Shown: positions 1-6,355 of the stretch, in pieces
Position numbering within the stretch: position 1 is the first letter of the stretch
Layout: each line of letters opens with the position of its first letter
NCBI GenBank assembly: GCA_026393335.1
Contig: JAPLAJ010000113.1
Span: 1-12,471, forward strand
Reading direction: 5' to 3'
Length of the DNA: 12,471 bases
Origin: Rhodoluna sp.
Lineage (GTDB): Bacteria > Actinomycetota > Actinomycetes > Actinomycetales > Microbacteriaceae
Position numbers and translations under genes: made by a program
Notes under the pieces: model-generated
Seen by the model: the letters and a program-made list of their open reading frames with translations, nothing else
Told to the model about the DNA's origin: nothing
The model's database searches: none

Positions 1-543
1 CTAGGTTCTCTACCTCTGTTTGTGAAGCCAGCAAGAGCTGGATCTTCTATTGGTGTCTCTAAAGTCAAAGACATGGCTTACTTCGCTCATGCTCTTGAAG
101 TTGCCTTTGCTGAAGATAGCAAAGTCACTGTTGAAAAAGGTTTAGTTGGTAGAGAAGTTGAGTGCGCTGTTCTTTCTCGTTTAGGCGGGGGAGCACCACG
201 AGTATCTGTAGCTGGAGAGATTGTTATTCGCTCAGGTGAGTTCTATGACTTTGAAGCTAAGTACAGAACTGATGCTGCTGAACTTATTTGTCCTGCAGAA
301 CTAAGTGAAGATGAATTATTAGAAATGCAAGCATTGGCAAGAAGAGCCTTCAACGCTCTTGGTTGCTTTGGTTTAGCAAGAGCAGATTTCTTCTTGACTA
401 AAGATGGTTTCTTTGTGAATGAACTCAACCTGATGCCAGGCTTCACACCAATCTCGATGTATCCAAAGTGTTGGGAAGCCTCAGGTGTTTCATACCCTGA
501 ACTAATTGATAACTTGATCCAATTAGCTTTCGAGAGAAACTAG
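1..543 (+). CDS. ddl: D-alanine--D-alanine ligase, C-terminal part (5' end outside window)
   Basis: This gene makes the D-Ala-D-Ala dipeptide for peptidoglycan, an ATP-dependent cytoplasmic ligation. The frame is open from base 1, and the first codons (LGSLPLFVKPARAGSSIGV) are the ATP-grasp nucleotide-binding strand and loop of Ddl, so the true start lies upstream; the GTG at 22 is internal. Further on are GREVECAVLS and the C-terminal signature with RADFF and NELNLMPGFTPISMYPK, which carries the Mg-binding Glu and Asn. The Asn is followed by Leu where I would expect Thr. About 180 residues are visible, roughly the last half of a 320-370 residue protein. Its TAG stop shares CTAG (540-543) with the convergent DUF3515 gene. 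Identity is near certain; only the N-terminal half is unseen. Confidence 0.95.
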   Translation, partial: LGSLPLFVKPARAGSSIGVSKVKDMAYFAHALEVAFAEDSKVTVEKGLVGREVECAVLSRLGGGAPRVSVAGEIVIRSGEFYDFEAKYRTDAAELICPAELSEDELLEMQALARRAFNALGCFGLARADFFLTKDGFFVNELNLMPGFTPISMYPKCWEASGVSYPELIDNLIQLAFERN

Positions 544-980
544 TCGAAACAGTTTTTAGTTGCTTTTGTAAACTGAACAGCCTGTCCAAGATCCTCAAGG
601 ACATTAGCTCCCGAAGATTTAGTTGAATCAATGGTTATTGCTGTTGCCGGTGTTCTACCGAAACTTATGAATGTGTAATTAGGCTGATCTGATTCATCAA
701 CTAACCAGTCAACATCTCCTGCTGTTATACAAGGCAAAGCGCTAACCATGACAGGCTCTAGGCCACAGGTGAGGGTGATGGCTACAGGTGTGCCCCAAGC
801 AGCAGTTGACTGAGAGTTAGTAGTTCTCTTAGCTTGACCATCTGTCTCACCAGGGAGTCTGACAATAACCTCAGCACAGCCTGGGTCATTAGCTAGTGGG
901 GCTGGCGGTAGCACCACGGTAGCTGAACAGCCGGTTAGAACAAGCGGGAGCGCTAATGCCAATATTCGCAAAATCTTCAT
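540..980 (-). CDS. DUF3515-family lipoprotein
   Basis: A 146-residue predicted lipoprotein of the actinobacterial DUF3515 family, function unknown, almost always found beside ddl and thiL as here. It opens with a basic n-region (MKILR), a hydrophobic segment and the lipobox LVLTGC with the lipidated Cys at residue 18. The mature part has the family's paired cysteines, a central FISFGRTPATAI segment and a C-terminal LEDLGQAVQFTKATKNC. The frame is open back to 1028, but the upstream residues would spoil the signal peptide. Two adjacent ATGs lie at 983 and 980; I chose 980 because TAGCCT (988-993, minus strand) sits exactly 7 nt before it, matching other genes in the window. An AAAGGT further upstream could instead act as a weak Shine-Dalgarno for 983. 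It is divergent from thiL and convergent with ddl. Confidence 0.88.
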   Translation of the reverse strand: MKILRILALALPLVLTGCSATVVLPPAPLANDPGCAEVIVRLPGETDGQAKRTTNSQSTAAWGTPVAITLTCGLEPVMVSALPCITAGDVDWLVDESDQPNYTFISFGRTPATAITIDSTKSSGANVLEDLGQAVQFTKATKNCFD

Positions 981-983
981 CAT

Positions 984-1003
984 AAACAGGCTACCTTTGA
1001 AAT
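984..1003. promoter_or_regulatory. Divergent promoter between DUF3515 gene and thiL, with overlapping -10 boxes
   Basis: The gap holds two TANNNT boxes facing opposite ways. TACCTT at 992-997 lies 6 nt before the thiL GTG. TAGCCT, read on the minus strand at 988-993, lies 7 nt before the ATG at 980. The boxes share bases 992-993. No clear -35 box is seen for either. Both transcripts would be leaderless. This is inferred from sequence spacing only. Confidence 0.55.
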
Positions 1004-1981
1004 GTGGAGCAAAATAACACCTTGGCAAATCTAGGCGAGAGCGAGTCGCTTCGTCGCACCATCGGGAAGCTCATTCAAGGTGATTACGCCATTGTTGGAC
1101 CAGGGGATGACTCAGCAGTAGTTACAAGTGCTGATGGCAGATTTGTTGTAACCACAGACACCATGATTCAAGAGCATGATTTCAAACTTGAGTGGTCAAG
1201 TGGCTTTGACTTAGGCTTCAAAGCCATCGCTTCTAACGTTGCCGATGTAGCTGCCATGGGGGCAAAGCCAACAGCATTAGTGGTAGCTATCGCACTTCCT
1301 GGAGATACTCAAATCTCTTGGCTCGAAGACTTTGCTGATGGACTAAATGCAGGACTAACTCAGCTAGCCCCTGGAGCATCTGTTGTGGGTGGAGATCTAG
1401 CTAGAGCAGACCAAGTATTCATTTCAGTTACTGCTCATGGTGATCTCGAAGGTTTAGAACCAGTACTTCGAAGTGGCGCTAAGCCAGGAGACATCTTGGC
1501 AGTGGCAGGAACTCTAGGTAAGGCAGCTGCTGGACTAGAACTTCTACAATCCGAACTTACAGATGTGAAGCATGCCTTTGATGATTTAGTTTCTATCCAG
1601 CTAAGACCAATGCCGCCAATACCTGCTGGAGTTTTGGCAAACAAAGCAGGAGCAACAGCAATGCTTGATGTTTCTGATGGATTAGCTAAAGATGCATCAA
1701 GAATTGCAAAGGCATCAGGGGTCACCATTCAGATAGATAAGTCGGCATTACTTGGCTTTGAAGCTGTTCTTGAGTTAGCTGCATTGAGACTAGAAGTAAC
1801 ACCAACAAACTGGGTTCTCTTTGGTGGAGAAGATCACTCTCTTCTGGCTACTTTTCCAAACGATGCTGTGATTCCTAAAGAGTTCAAACCAATTGGTCGA
1901 GTTCTAGAGTCAACTGGACTTCTTGTTTTGTTGGATGAAGTTGAGCTTCAGGCTAATGGTTGGGATTCGATTCGGGGGTGA
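1004..1981 (+). CDS. thiL: Thiamine-monophosphate kinase
   Basis: ThiL phosphorylates thiamine monophosphate to thiamine diphosphate with ATP in the cytoplasm, the last step of cofactor synthesis. The 325-residue length is normal. Family motifs run in order: GPGDDSAVV (about 32-40) and TTDTM (50-54) for metal and nucleotide binding, SNVADVAAMGA (78-88), VVGGDLARA (127-135), SVTAHG, LDVSDGLAKDASRIA (about 222-236) and GGEDHSLL near 275. The GTG at 1004 is preferred because TACCTT lies 6 nt upstream, the spacing also seen before dapE and tatB. A TTG at 1022 would begin at LANLGE and cannot be ruled out. It is divergent from the DUF3515 lipoprotein gene, its usual partner. No terminator follows. 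Confidence 0.95.
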   Translation: MEQNNTLANLGESESLRRTIGKLIQGDYAIVGPGDDSAVVTSADGRFVVTTDTMIQEHDFKLEWSSGFDLGFKAIASNVADVAAMGAKPTALVVAIALPGDTQISWLEDFADGLNAGLTQLAPGASVVGGDLARADQVFISVTAHGDLEGLEPVLRSGAKPGDILAVAGTLGKAAAGLELLQSELTDVKHAFDDLVSIQLRPMPPIPAGVLANKAGATAMLDVSDGLAKDASRIAKASGVTIQIDKSALLGFEAVLELAALRLEVTPTNWVLFGGEDHSLLATFPNDAVIPKEFKPIGRVLESTGLLVLLDEVELQANGWDSIRG

Positions 1982-2036
1982 AAACGACACGCGCACAAAA
2001 AATCTCTAAAAATAGGTTGGTTCCCATACGGAAATG

Positions 2037-2059
2037 TATAGTGTGTAGGAGAAGGGGTA
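2037..2059 (+). promoter_or_regulatory. Possible -10 box and strong Shine-Dalgarno upstream of the secreted-protein gene
   Basis: TATAGT at 2037-2042 is a fair -10 box without a convincing -35. GGAGAAGGGG at about 2048-2057 is the strongest ribosome-binding sequence in the window, a few bases before the ATG at 2062. This gene therefore looks leadered, unlike most operon-first genes here. Promoter inferred; the ribosome site is clear. Confidence 0.5.
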
Positions 2060-2061
2060 AA

Positions 2062-2706
2062 ATGAAAAAAAATTATAAAAGAACGACTGCAATTGTTTCC
2101 ATAGCAATCAGTTCAGCAATGTTGCTGGCAATCGGCCAAACTTCGGCCTCACAAGCGGATTCAACTCTGCAGGCACAAAGTGGGAACTGGGAAAGCATAC
2201 AGCGGTCAACAGAGGTAGATCAATCTTGCATGAACCAAATCAGGCCGCAAGCGCAGAATGCTAGTGAGGCAGACCTTGAAATAATTTGTACTGTGACAAC
2301 AGTTTTGAAAAGTAGAGTGGATGTTGCTAATCCAAGCACAACTGGCATACGAGCTTTGGCGTTAGGTCCTGTATATTCAAAGACTTGGGAAATCAATAAA
2401 ATTGGTATCACTTACTTCGAAGTTGCAAAAGGAAGATTCTACTTTGATGGTTCTAAGGCATGGTCAACTAAGTTATACAGAGGGTATAAAGGGTTTTTTG
2501 ATTGCCAAGCTCCGGGGAGCTGGGGAGTTACGGTCCAAGTTACAGTAGAGGACTGCTCAACCACTTACATTAATAACGGCGGCTCAGTTGTAGACAGAGA
2601 AACGTATAAAGTATCAGCGTTTGTTTCAGGTTTCCCAATTTATTGGGTTTACGCTATGTCTCAACTTAGCAAAGCGGATGGCACAACTACCTCGCGTGAC
2701 TTCTAG
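2062..2706 (+). CDS. Secreted protein of unknown function, four cysteines
   Basis: A 214-residue protein with a Sec signal peptide: basic MKKNYKR, a hydrophobic stretch (about residues 9-25) and a probable signal peptidase I site after SASQA. Four cysteines remain after cleavage (DQSC, IICTV, FFDCQ, VEDCS), enough for two disulfides. The C-terminal half is rich in aromatic residues and beta-prone (ITYFEVAKGRFYFDGSKAW, WGVTVQVTV, SAFVSGFPIYW) and resembles secreted hypothetical proteins I recall from other actinobacteria, but I cannot name a domain. The frame is open back to 1960 inside thiL; the ATG at 2062 is chosen because it begins the signal peptide and has a strong Shine-Dalgarno. Codon choice (GGG, CCG, ACG, ATA) differs from the flanking housekeeping genes, hinting at transfer or low expression. 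The 3' end overlaps the next gene. Confidence 0.75.
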   Translation: MKKNYKRTTAIVSIAISSAMLLAIGQTSASQADSTLQAQSGNWESIQRSTEVDQSCMNQIRPQAQNASEADLEIICTVTTVLKSRVDVANPSTTGIRALALGPVYSKTWEINKIGITYFEVAKGRFYFDGSKAWSTKLYRGYKGFFDCQAPGSWGVTVQVTVEDCSTTYINNGGSVVDRETYKVSAFVSGFPIYWVYAMSQLSKADGTTTSRDF

Positions 2707-2965
2707 CATTTATGGTGCAAGATTGAAACTCACCAAGAAAGGGAATTTATTTCGATTTCTTGGCGGCGTTAGCTGCCTTGCTGCATCCATTTATTTTCCT
2801 GGGACCGGTTTTCTTTTGTACTTCCTGCTAAAAAATCGCATGGAGAGTTACAAAGGATTCACAATAGTTGCACTCTGTGTCATTCAGTTCATCCACATCC
2901 TAACTTTTCTAGGATCTACTTACGGCCCATTGATAAGCCACGTTGGACCGGAAGTAAAAGCCTGA
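2678..2965 (+). CDS. Small two-helix membrane protein, unknown function
   Basis: A protein of about 95 residues if it starts at ATG 2678 (MAQLPRV). The frame is open to a TTG at 2621, and GTG 2696 or TTG 2723 would also give the same membrane core. It has a basic segment (residues 15-27), a hydrophobic segment at about 25-51 containing FPGTGFLLYFLL, a short charged loop (KNRMESYK), and a second hydrophobic segment at about 61-83. No family is recognised. The gene overlaps the end of the secreted-protein gene by 29 bases in another frame, suggesting translational coupling and a shared task such as anchoring or sensing, but this is inference. No good Shine-Dalgarno is seen for any start, so the start is uncertain. 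No terminator follows. Confidence 0.55.
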   Translation: MAQLPRVTSSIYGARLKLTKKGNLFRFLGGVSCLAASIYFPGTGFLLYFLLKNRMESYKGFTIVALCVIQFIHILTFLGSTYGPLISHVGPEVKA

Positions 2966-2968
2966 CTT

Positions 2969-2997
2969 AAGACAATCGCTATTGGATCAGATAAACT
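2969..2997 (+). promoter_or_regulatory. Likely promoter of the PH-like domain gene
   Basis: AAGACA (2969-2974) and TAAACT (2992-2997) are 17 nt apart. Transcription would start about 3-4 nt before the ATG at 3008, giving an almost leaderless mRNA. A GAGG at 3000-3003 lies so close to the -10 that it may not be in the transcript. Inferred from spacing. Confidence 0.4.
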
Positions 2998-3007
2998 TTG
3001 AGGCACG

Positions 3008-3355
3008 ATGGCTCAGCTAACTCTTGATAACTGTTCACTAAAGATTGAACTTGGCTTCTGGGAGAGACTGGGCTCATTCTCTAGAAACCAAAGCATTCGC
3101 ATTTCAGACATTGCTGAAGTAAGTCAAATGGAAAAAGTAGCGATGTCTATCTTTGGTTATCGAGTTGTTGGAACTGGATTGCCTGGAGTGGTAGTTCTAG
3201 GACATTTCCGTAAATCCAAGAAGCGCATGATGGTTTATTGGGTTCGAGGGCAGCAGGCTCTGATTCTTGATCTAAAGGCAGGCCCATACCAGCGATTGAT
3301 TATTGGTTGTAGCGATGCAAAAGCCTTGGCTAAGGAACTTTCTTTAGCCGTGTAG
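3008..3355 (+). CDS. Actinobacterial PH-like domain protein, unknown function
   Basis: A 115-residue soluble protein with the layout of a small PH-like barrel found in many actinobacterial hypothetical proteins: N-terminal strands, an SIRISDIAEV segment (29-38), the hallmark YRVVGTGLPGVVVLGHF (51-67; relatives I recall read close to RAPGTGIPG), a VYWVRGQQALILDL strand pair, and a C-terminal helix after YQRLIIGCSDAKALAKEL. There is no signal peptide or membrane segment. Ligand and role are unknown. Codon use resembles the housekeeping genes, unlike the block just upstream, so it probably belongs to the core genome. Its last 12 bases, including the TAG stop, overlap the convergent dapD 3' end. 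Family assignment is from memory of the motif. Confidence 0.72.
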   Translation: MAQLTLDNCSLKIELGFWERLGSFSRNQSIRISDIAEVSQMEKVAMSIFGYRVVGTGLPGVVVLGHFRKSKKRMMVYWVRGQQALILDLKAGPYQRLIIGCSDAKALAKELSLAV

Positions 3356-4294
3356 CGTTGCGTTTAATGCAATCCCTGCACCAGTTCTAGGTAATACTTC
3401 AACTCTTCCATTTAGAGAGTTTCTTCTAAACAAAAGGTTTGGTTGAGAGCTAAGTTCAACAGCCTTGACTGTTCTCTCTTCGCCACCATCAATGATGGTT
3501 ACTTTAGTTCCTGCTGTTACATACAAACCAGCTTCAACAACAGAGTCATCACCGATAGAGATACCAATACCTGCGTTAGCTCCAAGAAGTGCTCGTTCAC
3601 CAATCTGAACTCGTTCTCTTCCGCCACCAGATAGTGTGCCCATGATTGATGCTCCACCACCGATATCAGATCCATTGCCTACGACAACACCTTGAGATAC
3701 TCTTCCTTCAATCATGGCTACCCCTAGAGTTCCAGCATTGAAGTTCACAAAGCCTTCGTGCATGATTGTGGTGCCTGGTGCTAGGTGAGCACCAAGTCTT
3801 ACTCGGTTGGTATCTGCGATACGAACACCTTTAGGAACTACATAGTCCACAAGTCTTGGGAACTTATCTACTGAGTGAACGCTCACACCACTTCTTGTCA
3901 GTGTTGGTAGGAGCTTCTCGTAGTCGGCTACTGCAATAGGTCCAATTGATGAGAAGGCAACTATTGGTAGGTGAGTGTAGAGGTTCTCTAGGTTCATGCT
4001 GTTTGGCTTTACCAAAAGGTGAGATAGCAAGTGAAGTCGAAGATAGGCATCTGGAGTTGATGAAACTGGTTCCTGAAGTTTGATCTCAGTTCTAACTGCT
4101 TTGACCTCAACGTTACGTCTAGGGTCTTTACCAATAAGGGCATCAAAGTCTTTGTCCATTAGATAGACAGCATCACCTGTTGGTGCAGTGCCAAGAGCTG
4201 GCTTTGGGTAGTAGGTATCCAAGATGGTGCCATCGGCAGAAATGGTGGCTAGTCCCATGCCCCAGGCAAATGTCGGTGCGTCTAAATTATTCAT
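3344..4294 (-). CDS. dapD: 2,3,4,5-tetrahydropyridine-2,6-dicarboxylate N-succinyltransferase
   Basis: DapD transfers succinyl from succinyl-CoA to tetrahydrodipicolinate in the succinylase route to meso-diaminopimelate and lysine. The 316-residue protein is the long actinobacterial type with a distinct N-terminal domain (1-150), then a left-handed beta-helix of hexapeptide repeats from about 158 (RIADTNRVRLGAHLAPG) to 265. MIEGRVSQG (194-202) contains the conserved acidic residue (Glu196) expected at the trimer active site, and NGSDIGGGASIMGTLSGG (207-224) is a family signature. The ATG at 4294 has TAACCT 7 nt upstream and no usable Shine-Dalgarno, so translation is probably leaderless. It is divergent from dapE, which acts two steps later in the same pathway, so the two can be co-regulated from one 29-bp gap. 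Full length and intact. Confidence 0.97.
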   Translation of the reverse strand: MNNLDAPTFAWGMGLATISADGTILDTYYPKPALGTAPTGDAVYLMDKDFDALIGKDPRRNVEVKAVRTEIKLQEPVSSTPDAYLRLHLLSHLLVKPNSMNLENLYTHLPIVAFSSIGPIAVADYEKLLPTLTRSGVSVHSVDKFPRLVDYVVPKGVRIADTNRVRLGAHLAPGTTIMHEGFVNFNAGTLGVAMIEGRVSQGVVVGNGSDIGGGASIMGTLSGGGRERVQIGERALLGANAGIGISIGDDSVVEAGLYVTAGTKVTIIDGGEERTVKAVELSSQPNLLFRRNSLNGRVEVLPRTGAGIALNATLHG

Positions 4295-4323
4295 CCCTAC
4301 AAGGTTACAAGTAGGCTCGTTAG
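4295..4323. promoter_or_regulatory. Compact divergent promoter between dapD and dapE
   Basis: Two TANNNT boxes lie back to back, 4 bp apart. TAACCT (4302-4307, minus strand) is 7 nt before the dapD ATG. TAGGCT (4312-4317, plus strand) is 6 nt before the dapE GTG. Each polymerase footprint would cover the other's start codon, so the two genes may compete for initiation. Leaderless starts are inferred. Confidence 0.6.
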
Positions 4324-5400
4324 GTGAGTGTAAATCTTGACCTTAAAAGTGATGTTGTTGACCTAACTAGAGTCATCTGTGACATCGAATCAGTCTCAGG
4401 TAATGAGAAGGAACTGGCTGATGCGATTGAATCAGCCCTGAAGCAGTATGGCCATTTAGAGGTCATTCGTGATGCTGATGCCATCATTGCTAGGACCAAT
4501 CTGGGTAGAGATAAGCGTGTGGTCATAGCAGGGCACATCGATACAGTTCCAGTTGCCGATAACCTACCTACCAAACTCATCAATCTTGAAAGATCTCATG
4601 TTCTCTGGGGTAGAGGCACAGTAGATATGAAAGCAGGAGTTGCAGTTCAACTGAAGCTTGCCGCTGCCTTGGTTGCACCAAATGTAGATATCACTTGGGT
4701 GTTCTATGACCATGAAGAAGTTGACTCGGCTCTGAATGGTTTAGGGCGTATTGCTCGTAACCGACCAGAGTTACTGGAGAGTAGCTTTGCTGTACTTTGT
4801 GAGCCTAGTAATGCTCGTGTTGAAGGTGGCTGTAATGGAACCCTTAGAGCAATCATCAAGTTATCTGGAGTGAAGGCTCACTCGGCTAGACCTTGGATGG
4901 GTGAGAATGCTTTGCATAAAGCAGCTGCACCTTTGGCTATCTTGGCTAACTATGTTCCTCAAGAAGTAGAGGTTGATGGACTTGTCTATCGTGAGAGTTT
5001 GAATGCTGTTTTGATGAACTCAGGTATAGCTGCCAACGTGATTCCTGATGAAGCGGTTATTACTGTGAACTACAGATTTGCTCCTAGTAAGAACAGTAAG
5101 GATGCTGAGGCTCATCTTCGTGAGCTGTTTGCAGGCTTTGATCTTGAGGTAACTGACTTTGCTGATGGGGCTAGACCTGGTTTAGACCTGCCTGAAGCAG
5201 CTGCTTTTGTGGCCGCTACTGGAACTGTGCCTTTCCCTAAGTATGGCTGGACAGATGTAGCTAGGTTTAGTGCCCTTGGTATTCCTGCTGTGAACTTTGG
5301 TCCAGGTGACCCTAATAAAGCTCATGCTGATGATGAAGGTGTTGAGATTGGCCAGATATATGCCTGTGAAAAGGCCCTCTCAGATTGGCTTTCTGCCTAA
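4324..5400 (+). CDS. dapE: Succinyl-diaminopimelate desuccinylase
   Basis: DapE is an M20-family zinc amidohydrolase that removes succinate from N-succinyl-L,L-diaminopimelate, giving L,L-DAP for lysine and the cell wall. The 358-residue length is typical. Metal and catalytic motifs are intact: GHIDTV (His71, Asp73), GRGTVDMKAG with bridging Asp101, the DHEEVDS pair Glu131-Glu132, CEPSNA with Glu160, and the C-terminal KAHADDEG with His334. The dimerisation lid lies between (about 175-290, starting GGCNGTLRA). GTG 4324 is chosen because TAGGCT lies 6 nt upstream and the protein begins at the usual distance before DLTRVICDIESVSG. It is divergent from dapD. No terminator separates it from DUF3117, 94 bp downstream, so read-through is possible. 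Confidence 0.96.
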   Translation: MSVNLDLKSDVVDLTRVICDIESVSGNEKELADAIESALKQYGHLEVIRDADAIIARTNLGRDKRVVIAGHIDTVPVADNLPTKLINLERSHVLWGRGTVDMKAGVAVQLKLAAALVAPNVDITWVFYDHEEVDSALNGLGRIARNRPELLESSFAVLCEPSNARVEGGCNGTLRAIIKLSGVKAHSARPWMGENALHKAAAPLAILANYVPQEVEVDGLVYRESLNAVLMNSGIAANVIPDEAVITVNYRFAPSKNSKDAEAHLRELFAGFDLEVTDFADGARPGLDLPEAAAFVAATGTVPFPKYGWTDVARFSALGIPAVNFGPGDPNKAHADDEGVEIGQIYACEKALSDWLSA

Positions 5401-5494
5401 AAGTAATCAAATGGATACCAATGGTTGACCACAGGCCCCAAATGTGTCCCCAAAGCGTGGTTTAATAGAAGTTCCAAGTAATTAGGAGTCTCTA
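5401..5494 (+). promoter_or_regulatory. Leader of the DUF3117 gene with a direct repeat
   Basis: This gap contains two copies of CCCCAAA (5436-5442 and 5448-5454) 12 bp apart, an AT-rich TTTAATAG (5461-5468) that could be a -10 box, and a good Shine-Dalgarno AGGAG (5484-5488) 6 nt before the ATG at 5495. TTGACC at 5425-5430 is too far from the -10 candidate to pair with it. The repeat could be an operator, but that is a guess. Confidence 0.4.
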
Positions 5495-5668
5495 ATGGCA
5501 GCAATGAAGCCACGTACCGGTGACGGTCCAATGGAAGCCGAGCGCGAAGCTCGCGGATTAATAGTTTTGCGTATTCCACTGGAAGGTGGCGGCCGACTAG
5601 TTATCTCTGTAAACGATGATGAAGTCGATCAGATGAAGAAGGTTTTGGCGGCTATCAAAAAGCGCTAA
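5495..5668 (+). CDS. DUF3117 mini-protein
   Basis: A 57-residue cytoplasmic protein beginning MAAMKPRTGDGPMEAEREAR, then LIVLRIPLEGGGRLVISVN (22-40) and a charged helix ending AAIKKR. This matches the highly conserved actinobacterial DUF3117 family almost end to end; its function is unknown. AGGAG 6 nt before the ATG fixes the start. This is one of the few genes here with a classical ribosome-binding site, consistent with strong leadered expression. It sits downstream of dapE, is followed at once by an intrinsic terminator, and lies between lysine-pathway genes and an O-methyltransferase gene, a familiar actinobacterial neighbourhood. An opposite-strand frame over it is only a shadow. Confidence 0.93.
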   Translation: MAAMKPRTGDGPMEAEREARGLIVLRIPLEGGGRLVISVNDDEVDQMKKVLAAIKKR

Positions 5669-5682
5669 GTTTTTATGGATCC

Positions 5683-5710
5683 AACCACCTGAGTGATCAG
5701 GTGGTTTTTT
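5683..5710 (+). terminator. Rho-independent terminator after DUF3117
   Basis: A perfect 10-bp stem, AACCACCTGA (5683-5692) pairing with TCAGGTGGTT (5697-5706) around a GTGA loop, is followed by Ts to 5710. It begins 14 bp after the DUF3117 stop. On the minus strand the hairpin is followed by GGATCC rather than a U-tract, so it should mainly stop plus-strand transcription and shield the convergent O-methyltransferase gene. Confidence 0.93.
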
Positions 5711-5717
5711 CTTTAAC

Positions 5718-6344
5718 TTATTTCTTACTTGCGATTAGAAGACCATCACCAATGGTGCTAAGTGCTGGTATGAATAGACCACTGTCGTTTATGAATTCCA
5801 AAACAGCTCTATATTCTTCGGTTATCTCATCGCGAAGAACTTGATCTGGCACTCTATCTCTCCAGAGTGCATGAGGGATGGCTAGCACACCACCAGTGCG
5901 CAAAAGACGTAAGCTCTCTTTGACTTGGGTGAGCAGAGAATCAATATCGCCATCAAGTAAGACCAGGTCATATGCTTCATCAGCAAGGTTAACTAGGACT
6001 TCGCTGGAGCGGCCATTAATCATGCGAAGTCTGGTACTTACTATTCCTGCTTGCTCAAAGGCTAGTTTGGCTAAATCTTGGTGCTGCATTTCTGTATCGA
6101 TGCTTGCTAGCACTGAAGTTGAATTACCTGATTGCAGCCAAAGGCCTGATACTCCAGCTCCTGTGCCAACTTCAACAATTGCTTTGGCATTCATGCTGGC
6201 CACAAGAACAGCCAGTGTTGCACCTACTGATGGGGTAATGGATTCAATCCCCATTTCATCTGCCCTGGCCCGAGCGCGAGCAATTACCTCGGGTTCCTGA
6301 TGGAAGTCCTCGGTGTATTTCCAGCTAGATATCTTGTCAACCAT
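5718..6344 (-). CDS. O-methyltransferase family, SAM-dependent
   Basis: A 208-residue class I methyltransferase of the small-molecule O-methyltransferase (methyltransferase family 3) type often found beside tatB in actinobacteria. Residues 1-35 form the helical N-terminus (WKYTEDFHQEP). IVEVGTGAGVSG (56-67) is SAM motif I, ASIDTEMQHQ (80-89) carries the ribose-binding acid, and DLVLLDGDID (126-135) is the metal/catalytic Asp region. The final strands end at TIGDGLLIASKK. Substrate is unknown; catechol or similar hydroxyl groups are typical of the family. The ATG at 6344 has no Shine-Dalgarno; TATGCT (6356-6361, minus strand) would start transcription a few bases before it. It is convergent with DUF3117 and divergent from tatB. 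Confidence 0.87.
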   Translation of the reverse strand: MVDKISSWKYTEDFHQEPEVIARARARADEMGIESITPSVGATLAVLVASMNAKAIVEVGTGAGVSGLWLQSGNSTSVLASIDTEMQHQDLAKLAFEQAGIVSTRLRMINGRSSEVLVNLADEAYDLVLLDGDIDSLLTQVKESLRLLRTGGVLAIPHALWRDRVPDQVLRDEITEEYRAVLEFINDSGLFIPALSTIGDGLLIASKK

Positions 6345-6355
6345 GGTCTACAACG

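Noticed and set aside
1960..2061. N-terminal extension of the secreted-protein gene into thiL
   Set aside because: The extra residues are highly basic and would bury the signal peptide; the ATG at 2062 has a strong Shine-Dalgarno.
2621..2677. TTG start for the small membrane protein
   Set aside because: It would extend the overlap with the secreted-protein gene to 86 bases with no ribosome site; the ATG at 2678 gives the same membrane core.
5425..5468. TTGACC and TAATAG as a -35/-10 pair for DUF3117
   Set aside because: They are 32 bp apart, far beyond a functional spacer.
5397..5579. Minus-strand 60-residue ORF
   Set aside because: It is antisense to the well-recognised DUF3117 gene and its leader, with no ribosome site or family resemblance.
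5683..5710. Bidirectional action of the terminator hairpin
   Set aside because: The minus strand lacks a U-tract after the stem (GGATCC follows), so only plus-strand termination is supported.
5878..6300. Plus-strand 140-residue ORF inside the O-methyltransferase gene
   Set aside because: Ser/Arg-rich shadow of a gene whose own frame carries clear SAM-binding motifs.
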